The position numbers and the translations under genes were made by a program. A stretch of 64,000 nt of DNA, taken from the NCBI RefSeq assembly GCF_002775205.1, contig NC_036446.1, forward strand, positions 12,140,272 through 12,204,271, written 5' to 3'. The notes beneath the pieces were generated by a model. The model ran no database searches and had not been told where the DNA came from. It was given only the letters and a program-made list of their open reading frames with translations. Position 1 is the first letter of the stretch, and each line of letters begins with the position of its first letter. The DNA comes from Xiphophorus maculatus. Its lineage: Eukaryota > Chordata > Actinopteri > Cyprinodontiformes > Poeciliidae. Below, piece by piece: positions 23,647 through 36,105 of the stretch.

Positions 23647-26600
23647 ATGGCGCGGGTAGAGACAACCTCCAGCAGGCCGTACCATCTGGTCGTCTTCGGA
23701 GCCTCTGGCTTCACGGGGCAGTTTGTGGTGGAGGAGGTTGCCCGGACGGCGTCCGAGGGACCCAAGGGGAGCCTGAAGTGGGCCGTGGCTGGCAGGAGCA
23801 AGCAGAAACTGGAAAAAGTTCTGGAGCAGGCCGCTGGAGTCCTCAGTATGTATCCGATTAGTCACATTAGTTGTGCAGATTGTTTCTAATGCAGCAGCAG
23901 GTATGACTATTAGGTCAATTTGTTGATTTTTAGACAAAGAGAAGGCATTCTAGTTGGTGTGGAAGGCTTGATTCAGAGATGTTGCTTAACTCAAGGTGAT
24001 GAAGCAATTCATGCAGATTGAACAGTTGGACATGACTTTGACCCTGTTACAAACTGCATTAAAATGGACGCATGAAATAAATGTCGTAATAATATGTTTA
24101 TTGAGCATTAGACTCAACTTTAAACATGCACATGTGCAATAAAGCAAAACAAAACAGCATTATTCTCTTACACAAAATAATCTACACTATATGTCCCTGA
24201 TTACAATCGTGTTAAAAATTCATATCTGAGAGTTTATTTTTAACTGGCTGTAATTTTAATTTCTAAACTGATGATACCTTTTTTATTCTGTTCATTGGCT
24301 AGTAATTTTTTTTTATGTTACACTTTTTCCTGATCGCAAATTATTCCAAAAATATCTGACTTCACAATAATGTAGAGTATTTACACACAGGTTGATGTTT
24401 TCAAGCCTTCATTTCTATTATAATGAAAATAACTTGCAGATAATTAATATTTAGTGTTCAGAAGATAGAATACTTCATTAGGAGAATATTTATCTACCAA
24501 CATGCTCATGCATTCCTTTAGCTTTTCAATTGCTAATCAATTGAAAATCATTACAACTCAAAATTCCAGTAAGAAATCAGTTACTAAGTTGTGTTTCATT
24601 TTCAACAAAGACAGGAATTGCATTCATTTTAATGCAATTATGACATGGAATAATGTCAACCAGACTGATGGAAAATCCAGTTCAGTTGCAAATCGGGAGC
24701 AGCAGCTATTAATTTGTCATCCTGGTAACAAAAGTTTCCAGAGGATTAGAGGGTAATTCTCTGGTCTCCTCCTCTTCGACAGCTGAGGGGACATACCAGC
24801 TGCTAATGCACCGGCCTGTCCCACCGCAGTTATCTAGTTGGAAGAAAAATGTGTCCTTTGCCTTGCAGACGCCTCAGACTGCTACTGAAGCATATTTGTA
24901 ATAACTGGCATAGCTGTTACTATGGTAACTCCTTCAATGGCTTTATCCAGAACATTAGATCCGACTCATTAATCATCTGTGCTGTTTCTCTTTTTATTTA
25001 CATTGTATTTATTTTCAGACTGAAACAGGACGGACTGAAAAGCAGCTTTAATGATTCATGCTTTTGTTGTTTTGTTCTCACTAAGTTTAAGGAATCTGAC
25101 AGTCAAGCCTTCACAGAATGTTTCTGTAATTCAGTCAGTTGCGTTTCGCCTCACGTCTTTTAGGTTTACCTGCTTTGGGTTCGTATTTAAATGTAAATTT
25201 TGCCTTTTTATTGGACCAGGTGAATCGATCTCTGAATGTGATCAAAGGCCCACATCTTTATGAGTCCTTTGTTTATTTTTTGAGCTGGTCAATTAAGCTT
25301 TAATTTGAATTTATTGTAGAGGTATGAAAACTTATATTATAGGGTGTCATAATCTATGCATGGGGGTTGCTTTCCATGAGCTAAACATTCATTCATTCAT
25401 TTGTCGAAATGTTAAAATTTACTAGATTTGTTAATTGTAATTTGTAAATTAATTTCCAAATTAGTTTAGCATGTTTTCAGCATGTAGTAAGATATATATT
25501 TTTATATTTTGTATAATTATTGGAGCAATGTTTTGAAAACCTACATATCTTTTTTAAGAGCCATTTTGACAGGAAAGATTTGCTTTAATTCAGGATACTA
25601 AAAAAATATAATTATTCCACTGCGCTCCTCTTGCCTAAAAAAATCTAAATGTTAAGCGAAGGACCAGATTATTTACAAACATGGTTATGTGTTTTAACTG
25701 TTTTATTTCTAATTAATTTCACGAATAAAACTTGCAGCTACTGGATATCCAAAATTCAGTTCTTCACGGTATTTGAATGTTTTAAAAAAGAAATGCAGGT
25801 TGGTTGTAAAATATGTCCATGTTCTGTACAGTATGATGTTTATAAGATGACATTCCTAACATAAATTTTGATTTATGTTAATCATAATTGTTTTTTTATA
25901 AAGTCAGGTTCATTTGTTTTAATCCACAGAGAAATACTCGATGTTTAAGCTGAGTAATTCACTTTTCCCTGGCAGTGAGCTGATCATTTTATTTTATTTA
26001 TTTATTTTTTTTTTTACCCCTCCAGGGGGTCTTTTGTGGGCTCTAGTGTCCCTTATATGACGGTAGGCTGACAGGAAACGGGGAAGGAGAGGGGGGAAGA
26101 CATGCGGCAAATGTCGTCGGCTCCGGGAGTCGAACCCGCGACGGCCGCATCGAGGACTCAAGGCCTCCAAATACGGGTCACGCTAACCGCTACGCCACCA
26201 CGGCACATCCCAGCTGATCATTTTAAACATAATTATATTAGATTAGATGCCCTTCACTTCCTATTTTCCTCCACTTTCTTCAACTAACAGCGGAGCAATA
26301 TGCTCTCGTAGTTTCACAAACTGAACTGAAAATATGTAAAATATCAGCTCAAAATCAAAAAGCATTAGAAAAACCTACAGGAATACTGAAAAAAAAACTT
26401 AACAGTATGACTTAAAAAGATTAAAAAGTGGCAGAGCGCCACAGAAGGAGAGTTTTTAAAGAGTTGTTTGAGTATTTTTCACATTAGATTCAGTGTTTTG
26501 AATTCGTCTTCTACAGTCTTGTTCTTTTACTTTTTTACTTTGAATCCCTGTTCAGAAATGTTGTCTTGGACTAAACATTTGTATTTTATTTACCAAAAAC

Positions 26601-29600
26601 AAGAAAGAGCAAGAAGAAGATTCATCAGAGGGTTGGATGACAGCGACTTAAAGTTTTATCACAGTATTTTATAACACTGTTGTGATAACGATAAGAAGTA
26701 TTTATTACTTATTTTTTAGGTGACTGAATATGCTTCTTTACTCCAGTCACAAAAAGAAGTGTGAATCACTGAACTGCTCACAGGAAATGTATTTAATCAT
26801 ATTTTTCAAATTTATTGATATTTATTGAAATGAAAAAGAAATGGGAGGGGGTTTCGTAAAATTAATAATACAGACAGCTTTGGAGGATTTTAAACATCAT
26901 TAATTGAAATTTATATAAATCAAAATTCTTAAGAAACTTTTCATGATAAATAATAAGCGATACAATAAATACTCATCCTTAATTCATAACAAACGATGTT
27001 TATCGGTCTACACACAGTAAGGTTGTTGTTTTTTTCGCCCATTGTTCTTACAACTTTTGTCCAAACGGCCAGATAAACGTTGATGTTTGGTTTTTATTCT
27101 AAATCCAAGTGTTGCTCCGTCGTTCAGGTGTGTTTCTGTTCACAGGTAAGCCTGAGCTCCGGACAGAGGTGGACGTGATCGTGGCGGACGTAGGCGAACC
27201 CGACTCCCTCGCAGCCATGTGCAAGCAGGCCGTGATCGTTTTGAACTGTGTCGGCCCGGTAAGCATTCGATTCCACAGAAATGTTGTTGTGTTTGTTCGT
27301 TTCAGAGAATTTAATTCTTAACATCACTTTGTCACTCGGCTCTGACATGTTGGCATCTCCTCTTGGCATAAGTGTAGCGCTTCATCTTGCCCTCCTGCTT
27401 TCTGTTTTCCTCTGTCGCTGTGGCGTCGCATGCACAGAGGGAACACAGAGCAGCCTGCACTGGCAAGGAGAGACACTGACTGCAGCACACAATCAGCTTC
27501 ATTGTGAAACAGCCAGAGTCATTTTTACAGTAGCAGTTTTGTGTTTTACACCAAGATGGACGCAGCTGGCTCAGACTCCGGCAACACACTGAAATCAAAA
27601 AGAATTCGTCTTCTACAATTAGCCTAAATTTTATCACATTTTTATTCCCTAGAGAAAAAAAGTCATATTATATTTTTAAATTTATTTGGAGACTGTGGTT
27701 TCCAAAGAACTAGGAGTGTTTGTTGGTAGGACTGAAACTTGTTATTCAAGTTAGTCAGTCCAGCTGGATTTAAACCAGATATTTATCACTTTAGAACATC
27801 CCATAATAATCAGATTATTAATCTGTCACTCTGACTACAACACTGTTCAAACACCGTTAATGTTGTGTTTAGTTTAATTTAAAACCATTTTTATTGTTAA
27901 GACATTTATTGAAAATAGAAAAAAATCTTGTGAATACTCTTAGCATGCAGTGATGTCTTAGATCATCTTTGTTACTAGAGCTGGAGCTGTTTGTCAAAGT
28001 TTTATATAATTCAATTAGTTTTATATAATTCATGATTAATCGGATTAATCGATATATTCAAATAACATCAACTAATTTAGTAAGCGATTAATCGTTAACT
28101 GGAGTATACAGACTCAAAACAAGCCCATTTTGCTGAAAGAACACAGTCAGAGCAGTAATTAAGATAAAACTACACAAAAATACATACAGTTTGCATTTAA
28201 GATGCAAAAAAAGACTTTGTCTATAAATATATTTAACCCAGAACTCCTCCAGGTTTAGCTTCACCTGCTTCAACTTCAGTTAAAAATATTCTATTACACA
28301 CCTTTTGCTATCTGAAATGTTTATTTTCTTCTCTAAAAATTGAATTTAATTATTTATTAGCATCTTTTAATGCATTTCTAATACTTTATTTAATAAAGAC
28401 CTAAATGCTTTAATGAAAAATGGGCAGAAAAGTGCCAGTTAATTGTCCAACATTTGATAGATTAACTGATTATTAGAGTAATTGTTAGTTACAGCCCTAA
28501 ACTCTAATGTAAAATATTTATAGTGTCTCCATGTATCAGTTTTAAATGTGGAAAATGACATTCAGCAGCTGTAAATCCTTAGTTGAGTTGTTTGCATTTT
28601 GGTATTTAAATAAAATATAACAGCCATTAAAGAGATTTCTAACAACTATAAATTAACTCACAGAACTAACCCGGTCAATGACCCGAAAAGTTGTATTACA
28701 TCTGCTGATGGTTCTGATAGCTGAAGTGCTGAAGTTCACTGTCTACAGTCGGTGCATGTAAGAAAATAAGTTAAATGAATGAATTATTTATTCAATTAAA
28801 TTTATTTCTATTATGATAATCTACAAAAAAAAGTTATCTAAAGGCACTTAAATAATCTATTTATAAACAAGTCAGTCCAGTTATATAGTCAAGGCAGGTT
28901 AAGAAAAGGACAAAGCTAAAGAGAATCTCATGAAGAAAGAAATGTTAGAATAGAAACTTTATATTGAATTTTAATTGGGGTGTTAGTCAACACTAATTGT
29001 TTCTTACCTACAAGGAAAGGCTTTTATTTCTAGATTAGCCCAGTTGTACCAGGTAAAGAGGGACTAAAGTGTGTCAGAAGGGTGTGGATGAGGTTCTGTC
29101 TGTCTTTGTGTTCACAGTACCGGTTCTTTGGCGAGCCCGTGGTCAGAGCCTGCGTGGAGAACGGAGCGCACCACATCGACATCTCTGGAGAGCCGCAGGT
29201 TAGCGCAACGCCGCCACGCCTCCCTGATGGTGTTGTTTTCTTTAATCTCAGTCTGCGCGTAGATCAGGGATGTCCAAAGTGCGGCACATGGGCCCTTTGT
29301 GTCCCTTGAAATAATTTTGTGTGGCCCCTGACTGTGGAGGAGGAAAGGTGCAAATTCGGACCGTTTTGTATTTGTTTAAGGCGAGTTTAAATGTTTTTAA
29401 ACTGAATTTTATTGTCTTTATTAGTGTTTTTTTCTGTGACTTTTTACCCATCCATTATGTCCAGCTGAACACAGCAAAGTTTTTTTTTTAAAAAAAAGCT
29501 CATTTTATAGACCAATAAAATAGAAAATAATTGACCCAAAAAGTTTAAATACCATATTAAGGCAAACGTCATACTAATGTTAGTTTCATCAAAATATTAC

Positions 29601-32600
29601 TTGACTAATTTATTGTTTTGCAAGTAAACGAGAAATGATTCACAATAATATTAGTTTTGTGTTTTTGACTGGAGAGAAAAAGTAAATTTTGGTCCCTGAA
29701 GATTTTCAAGTCATGGGATGTTAGCTCTTATGCGATTCAAAAAGTTTGGTGTAGATATTAGCTACTGATTGTTCAAACATTTTTTTTTACACAATTTTCA
29801 AAAAATGATTGGAGATTAACTTTTTAAAAATCAAATTAAACGAGGCCTTCAGGCTGAAACATGTGCTGTCCTGTAGATGTCCTGACATTCATCTTTGAAG
29901 TTGTTTGTTTGGATTAAATTGGAGACACGCTGATTCTCATGCGGCAGCTGGTTAGGATGAAATTATTTCCAACTCGTCCACATGACAGCAGCTGCTCTCT
30001 GCCTGTTGGACAGGGTTCAACACGTCCTGCTGACACGCAAGCTAATTTAAGGTTTCTCTCTTTTGATTCCTGAAATCTTCTCCATTACATTAAAATGAGA
30101 GCGATTAAAACTAAATCTGTGTTTAACTTTTTTTAAAAAATGCAACCTCTCATGCAAATTTCACATTTTGCTCATTTTATTTTACTTCCATTTGGGCCTC
30201 AGCTCTTTGTAAAAACAGCACAAGCACATAAAAAAAAGTATCAAGCAGTTTTGACAGTAATAAGTTAATGTCTGGAAAAGGAGCCGTTTCAGAAACCTTC
30301 CAAATATCAAGTCACAATCAATGTGTGCTGCGCTGTTACCTAGCAACACAAGCCTAGCCCATCACCTTGCAACCCAAGTGGAGCTCCAGCATGTTTGGTC
30401 AGCTGGTTTTTACCGCTGTATTTGCTGTACAATGGCTGCTGGAAGAGACAAGTGTTTTGTTTTTGACTTGCCATCCAGAAACCACCCCAGCATTCTTGCT
30501 GGTTGTGCAGGAGGCTCCACTTCTGCTTTTCAAAGATGTACGGTTCTATAATCGTGCATTTGTTTGCAGCTATTCTTATGTGTGAGTGTAAATGTTGAGA
30601 TGGGGGCGTGGCCAGCAGCAGCTTATTTGGATTTGAAGTGACAGGACGCCCTAAAATGAGCTCATTCTGCAAGGAGATGGTCACGGGCAGAACTGAGCAG
30701 ATGGAAATCTCATTATATAAGAATGATTTTGTACAAAAAATGTAATAAACATGTTTTTTATAAACCTATCCGAACCTGTTCAATGAAGCGTAAGAGCTCA
30801 CCTTTAATATTCATTGTGTTTAAAAATATGTTAAATTAAATGCAGTATATGAGAATCACTGGAGTGTTTTTTGTGTTTTTCTTCTGGGTGTTTTTGTCGG
30901 ACAGTTTTTGGAGGGCATGCAGCTGAACTACAGCAGCCAGGCGGCAGAGAAAGGCGTCTTCGTCATTGGAAGCTGTGGGTTTGACTCCATTCCTGCAGAC
31001 ATGGGAGTCATCTACACACGAGATCAGTTCAGGGGTAAGACTGGATATATTCATCTGAACAGATTCAGTAAATACAGTACATATTTAATCTAACCATTAT
31101 CTTCTTGACTTAAAACAAACTCCTGTTTTCCAGAAATATTGTAAGTTGGTTTTGTTTTATATCAAGTGTACATAGATATTTGCACTAGAAGCTGTTTTTG
31201 CAGTTCTCACCATTAGCATTATGCTAACCTGTCTGTGTGAACAGGCACCCTGACTGCTGTGGAGAGCTTTCTGACTATCGGCATAGGACCTGAGGTACGT
31301 CAGATACTACATTACCCATAAGTCTGTGTACTGAGCCAGCTTGTTGATTCAGTCTTTTTCTAATTTTCGTTGTCCTTGTTAGTGATATATCTGCCTAGCA
31401 CTTCATCAGGACTTGTGTCTGTCTGTGTTCATTCGTCAGGGTGGGTGTATCCATGACGGGACTTGGCAGTCGGCCATCTTTGGCTTAGCCGACAGCCCGA
31501 ATCTCCAGAGTCTAAGAAGAAAGTTTAACCACAAACCTCTCCCCACTGTTGGCCCCAAGCTGCGGCGCAGGTACAGTGGCTTCTATTTTATTCTCACCAA
31601 AACGTTATCCTCAGAAGAAAATACGGGGCAATGTTGGAAAAAAATATGTTAAAGATTGAAAAAGAGCTGAGACTGGGGCAGGAAAATGAGCCTAATCACA
31701 CAATTAGAACTACAATGTTTTGGATCAAAGCATATTAATCTGCAAAAATGGCCCAGTCAAAGAAAATCTGTGCAAAAAAAATAAACATTTGTGTCCACAG
31801 ATGCTCCCTATTTGAGCTGACTGAGTGTATCCAAACCTAGAAATTATTGTTTATTTGTCCAAACTGGTAGAAACTTTGACTGTCACATAAAATCCCTATA
31901 AAGTCAATATAAAAAACTTTTAGGACTATTAAAAAACCTTAAAGAAACTCACCATTGAACTAGATATTTCTTTAGGTTAAATCTGTGTTGTTGTTAGCAG
32001 TAGCAGTGTTATTAACATATTGTCCTTTCTATAGCTGGACATGTAGAAGTACAAAAATGAATCTGATAAAGTGGCATTTTTCCACAACTGAGGTGATTCT
32101 CAGTTAGTTTTGAGTCTAAAACTGGTTATTTATTGAAATTGCAGGCATTCTGAGGACAAACAGGAGGTCTGAAAAAAGCTATTTAATAATCCTTCTCAGT
32201 AAGTGTTCATAAAATGTGACTGTCACATTTCTGCATGTTTGCAGGGGAGCGCTGTTCTACAGTAATGAGATCCAGCAGTACGCGCTTCCCTTCATGGGTT
32301 CTGATCCGTCCGTGGTGAAAAGAACCCAGCGTTTCCTGGCAGAGGAACATCAAGCCACGCCGGTCGGTGCCACAACGCAGCGTTTTAATAAGGAAACTGG
32401 AAAATATCAGCCAATAAAACCTATTTTTACTAGTGATTCAATTCTTAACAGTAATAGTTCTGTAAGATCTCTCCTCCACACTGCAAAGGAATTTCAAAAC
32501 TAGTTCAACTTACTTGAATCAAACATTTTAAACTTGATTTAAGATCTTTTTACTTCTTAAGGACAAACCTTGACTTGTTTCAAGATATTCCACCTTGAAC

Positions 32601-34487
32601 TATTAATTTAAAGTAGATCTGATGGCTGGAAAACGTATCTCCATATATTAGTCAATACCAATAATTATTGATTAGTGTTGTGCTTTAAATATCTTTAATG
32701 GTACAAAACTGGTGGAGTGAGCTTTCATGTTTTATCCACAGTTTTTACTCCATGTCATCGTTTAAACAGTTATGAGTCACAGTGGGGAAACTTTAAACTG
32801 CTGCTGCGGCAGTTACTCCTACATGCAGTTGCTAGGTAACCAAAGAGTGAGTGAGTTGCTAGGTAACCAAAGAGCGAGTGAGTTGATTCCACTCACTTTG
32901 CTTACCAGGCCATGAGAGGTTGAGAGGTTAAAAAGTCTTTCCTCTACATCCCCCAGAATGCCGTGCGGTGCTGGATCGGAGTCCAGTGAATATTTCATAT
33001 ATTGAACATCGGATTTTCTATCAGATGTATTATCTGTTGATATTGATCATGTATCTTTCACAATATTTGTTATTGATTTATTTTTCAACCCTAGGAACTG
33101 AAAATAAAACAAGCCACTCTTCACCTTAGAAACATTTGACTTGTTTTTAAAGATTTTTGTCCATCCCTGTTTCTTAAATCAGCTTTGAAGCCCAAATATT
33201 TTATTTATTATAGACTGTTAAATGTCATAGGGGGCTGGATTTTGCTGAAATGACTGTTTTTTTCATGTTAAACCCAAATGTTTAAAGTAATCAATGAGAT
33301 TAGGTAGTTTGAACTAAATATTTGAATGATTTCCTCCTGCTATAAATCCCAGGTCCAGTATGGAGCGTATGCTGGAGTTGGAGGTATTGGCAGCATCATC
33401 AAGCTGATGTTTGCTGGCATGATGTTCTGGTTGTTGGTCAAGTTCACTTGTGGACGCAACCTGCTCATGAAGGTAAACGAGGAATATGCATTAAGCACTG
33501 TCTATGCAGTGTAACTCTGGTTTTTAAATCTAATTTGTTAATTTCTCTGTTTAGTATCCAGAGTTTTTCTCCTTTGGAATGTTCTCGAAAGCCGGACCAA
33601 CCAGAAAGCAGGTAAAACAATGCAAGATGTCAGGATTAAACACCCATTTGCTTAAATATGCAAAACAAAACTCATTGAAATCAATATGTTTCTGTTAGAT
33701 GGAGGGATCATCCTTCCAGTTATCCTTCTATGGCGAGGGTTACACAAACGATCAGGACCCCGCGCTGGGAAAACCTAACGCCAAGATCCGCACTCTAGTT
33801 CAGGGACCAGGTAACCACTGTGGAAAAAAAATCAAAATTCAGAAATGGAAATTAACTTGCAGTTAGTGAGTAAAGCTCATCTAATTTTATTTTTTATTAC
33901 TCAGAGGTCGGATATGTGGCCACGCCCATTGCCATGGTGCAAGCTGCTCTCACGATTCTCAACGAACCGGCAGCTTTGCCCAAGAAGTGAGTTCCCACTC
34001 TAACACTAAACACACCACTGACTTTTAAATTCAGTTTGTCACTTGTACTTTCCATATAAACCTAATAATAACTAACACGATTAGCACATTTAGAGTACTA
34101 GATTTAGGTTTTTTAAGGGAGAAAGACCTGGATCTGCACCAAACCTGCAGCATATTTTTCACCCAAAGTCAAAACGTTTGCAGGATTTTGAGAAAATGTG
34201 GCTGCATTATATTACAACTAAAGCAAAAAAATATATGAGTGATGCTGTAAAAGAGCATAACAGTTTTAATCAACCGGGATTTCACCACAAAAATAGCTTT
34301 ATTTTTCTTCCAAGCATCATTTCAGAACACAAACCAGAAAATGTTTTAAACATTTTTGAATCTGTTTTTCAGTGAAACATGTTCTTGTTTTTCCAGGGGA
34401 GGAGTTTATTCTCCAGGAGCTGCTTTCGCCAAAACCACCCTCGTCGACCGCCTCAACAAACATGGCATCCAGTTCTCTGTCGTCTAA
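23647..34487 (+). CDS. sccpdh: Saccharopine dehydrogenase-like oxidoreductase
   Basis: This family has an NAD(P)-binding Rossmann fold and is found on lipid droplets and membranes; the enzymatic reaction of the vertebrate protein is not established. Twelve exons on the plus strand: 23647-23845, 27146-27258, 29118-29198, 30905-31034, 31245-31294, 31440-31570, 32245-32362, 33353-33472, 33555-33611, 33699-33810, 33905-33986, 34397-34487. All phases agree, giving 427 residues (human 429). The N-terminal HLVVFGASGFTGQFV is the nucleotide-binding loop; next come WAVAGRSKQKL, VLNCVGPYRFFGEPVV, HHIDISGEPQFL and GFDSIPADMGVIYTR. A hydrophobic stretch encoded by exon 33353-33472 (IIKLMFAGMMFWLLVKF) fits the family's membrane or droplet segment. 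The C-terminus has YVATPIAMVQAAL and GVYSPGAAFAKT. The protein is intact with no frameshift. Intron 1 (3.3 kb) holds a SINE. Confidence 0.97.
25992..26211 (-). mobile_element. tRNA-derived SINE with perfect target duplication
   Basis: Read on the minus strand, the head contains a Pol III A box (TGGCGTAGCGG) and a B box (GGTTCGACTCC). The body contains CATGCGGCAAATGTC in reverse, and the tail is A-rich. A 14-bp direct repeat AGCTGATCATTTTA flanks it exactly (25978-25991 and 26212-26225), proving insertion by retroposition. It lies in sccpdh intron 1, antisense to the gene. It is not a functional tRNA gene. Confidence 0.92.
27976..28498. mobile_element. hAT-like element copy in sccpdh intron 2
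   Basis: The end GTTACAGCCCTA and the internal GATTAATCGGATTAATCGAT, CTGGAGTATACAGACTCAAAAC and CCAGAACTCCTCCAGGTTTAG match the family at 19881 and 60850. The left end is eroded. Confidence 0.55.
30120..30808 (-). mobile_element. Dispersed non-autonomous element, copy B (sccpdh intron 3)
   Basis: This is the reverse complement of the 3958-4696 and 41860-42515 copies (ACTTCTGCTTTTCAAAGATG, CAGCATGTTTGGTCAGCTGG). It ends near exon 4 of sccpdh, whose acceptor is at 30904. It carries the RFX-like GTTACCTAGCAAC. Confidence 0.7.
32828..32881. repeat. 27-bp tandem pair, each with an RFX X-box-like palindrome
   Basis: GTTGCTAGGTAACCAAAGAG begins at 32828 and again at 32855, with one base changed between units (GTGAG/CGAG). 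GTTGCT-A-GGTAACC fits the X-box consensus (GTNRCC, spacer, RGYAAC) read on either strand. It is intronic in sccpdh. Function is not shown. Confidence 0.6.
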
Positions 34488-35410
34488 CCCTGACATTTTT
34501 GTGAGCATTTACTAACACGCAAAACTATAACTGGGAAACTTTAAGCTTAAAAATATACTTTTTTGTTGATTAAAACACTCTGGAAGTTTCAAATTTTGTT
34601 TTTGGTGATGTGTTCCACTTTTAATCCTTTGCTGCAGCCAGAACCTCTTCAGATTTCCCTTCAGTACTTCGAAGATTTTACTTGGAAACCGAGCACAATT
34701 GTTGCTGTGTTTCCTTGTCAAGGACACTAAAAGAAATGTTAAGTTTTGCATGGTTTTCCACTGACATGATTACTGATAATGGAAGTATTCAGGAGAATTT
34801 TGTTCAGTTCATGCCTCTGGACACGGATAATAAAGAGAAAACTAACATTTTATGTATACTGTCACACAAATAATAAAAAGCATTTAACAGATAGTCAAAG
34901 GATGAACAGGTTTTCTGAATGTTGCACAGCTGTTTTTGACCAAAGCCCATCAAATCTTTCCACAAAACATGTTAAAGCTCCTCTACCTTAAAGTTTTTGC
35001 TAATAGTTTATGATCTATATGTACAAATAGAGGACTAATGAGGTAAAAGTAGGTGATAAATTGGATTACAGTTTAAAGATTTACATGTTGAATGCTTTTT
35101 TCTTTCTAATTTCTTTGGTTTAAAGCCATTAGGTGAGGGCAGAAGCTGCAACATTTGCATTTATTCATGTGATATTTCTTTAAAGTCATGAGTGGTCTGT
35201 CTAAGCTACCTGTTATTGGTTCAACAAACAGCTTGATGCTTGATGAAACTAAACTTTCTATGGTGTTTAGTTTGATAAATATTGCTCTGTACATGGAAAT
35301 TACGATCAGAGCAATTCAATTGAGACCTCTTTGAGCATTTTGTGCATTGTTCAGGCTTTATTTTGCATCACTGTTTGCTTCATAAATAAAGATGTCTCCA
35401 GCAAAAATAA
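34488..35410 (+). other. sccpdh: sccpdh 3' UTR with candidate poly(A) signals
   Basis: The sequence after the TAA at 34485-34487 is AT-rich. AATAAA hexamers occur at about 34828, 34871 and 35385-35390; the last is followed by a GT/T-rich stretch and is the best distal site. The boundary is inferred from these signals only. Confidence 0.45.
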
Positions 35411-36105
35411 GAGGTCCTGTCTTTAATGCACACCATTACGTTAAAATAACAGTAAGTCTTCAGTTTCACTAATAATGGTGAAGATGATCCAGGTGCAACA
35501 TAATGCTCCCACATTTTAGAATGACAATTTGTTAATTCTCAAAGGTAACATAAACAAACTCTGAAATTAGGAATATTAACCAACCCCCAAAGATATTTTT
35601 TATGTTTTAGTGGAAGGAAAAAGTGTGGGAAACTAGATTGGTTCCACCAAGACAACTGTTGATTACCTAAAAAATATATATTCGATCATAATCTTTATCA
35701 TTGTAGTACCACAAAATATTGCAATAAAATACAAAGTCCATATCACCCAACCCTAGTACTGAGTGCATTTATGGACATGCTTTAACATTATTAATATTAT
35801 ATTAATATTATTTAAGCTCCAATATCAAAAGTTAATAGTTTTATTAATACCTTTTGGCAAAAGCATTCATAATCTGAATCTGGCCCAAATTGAAAATGAC
35901 TGACACCCCTGATATAATTTTATATACCTGACATAGACAAAATTCAGAAATAAACAAAATTCCAACATTTATTCAGAAAATATAACAATTTGTATTAGAC
36001 ATAAAAAAAAATATCTAGACTAAAATCATAATTTGTTGTACAGCTCCATGTGTTTTACTGATCATTAGTTTAACTTGAGTCTTTATTATTTCATCCAGTT
36101 CCTGT
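35411..36105. other. Tail-to-tail intergenic DNA and gcfc2 3' UTR
   Basis: This short stretch separates two convergent genes. For gcfc2, minus-strand AATAAA appears as TTTATT at about 36082 (very near the stop) and at about 35969. The part at 35885-35920 (CTGACACCCCTG) resembles one end of a hAT-like element; I could not pair it with a second end. Nothing else is recognised. Confidence 0.4.

Noticed and set aside
26102..26287. Small plus-strand frame and a tRNA-like segment
   Set aside because: Lies in a SINE; the tRNA-like boxes belong to the SINE head and the cloverleaf is not intact, so it is not a tRNA gene.
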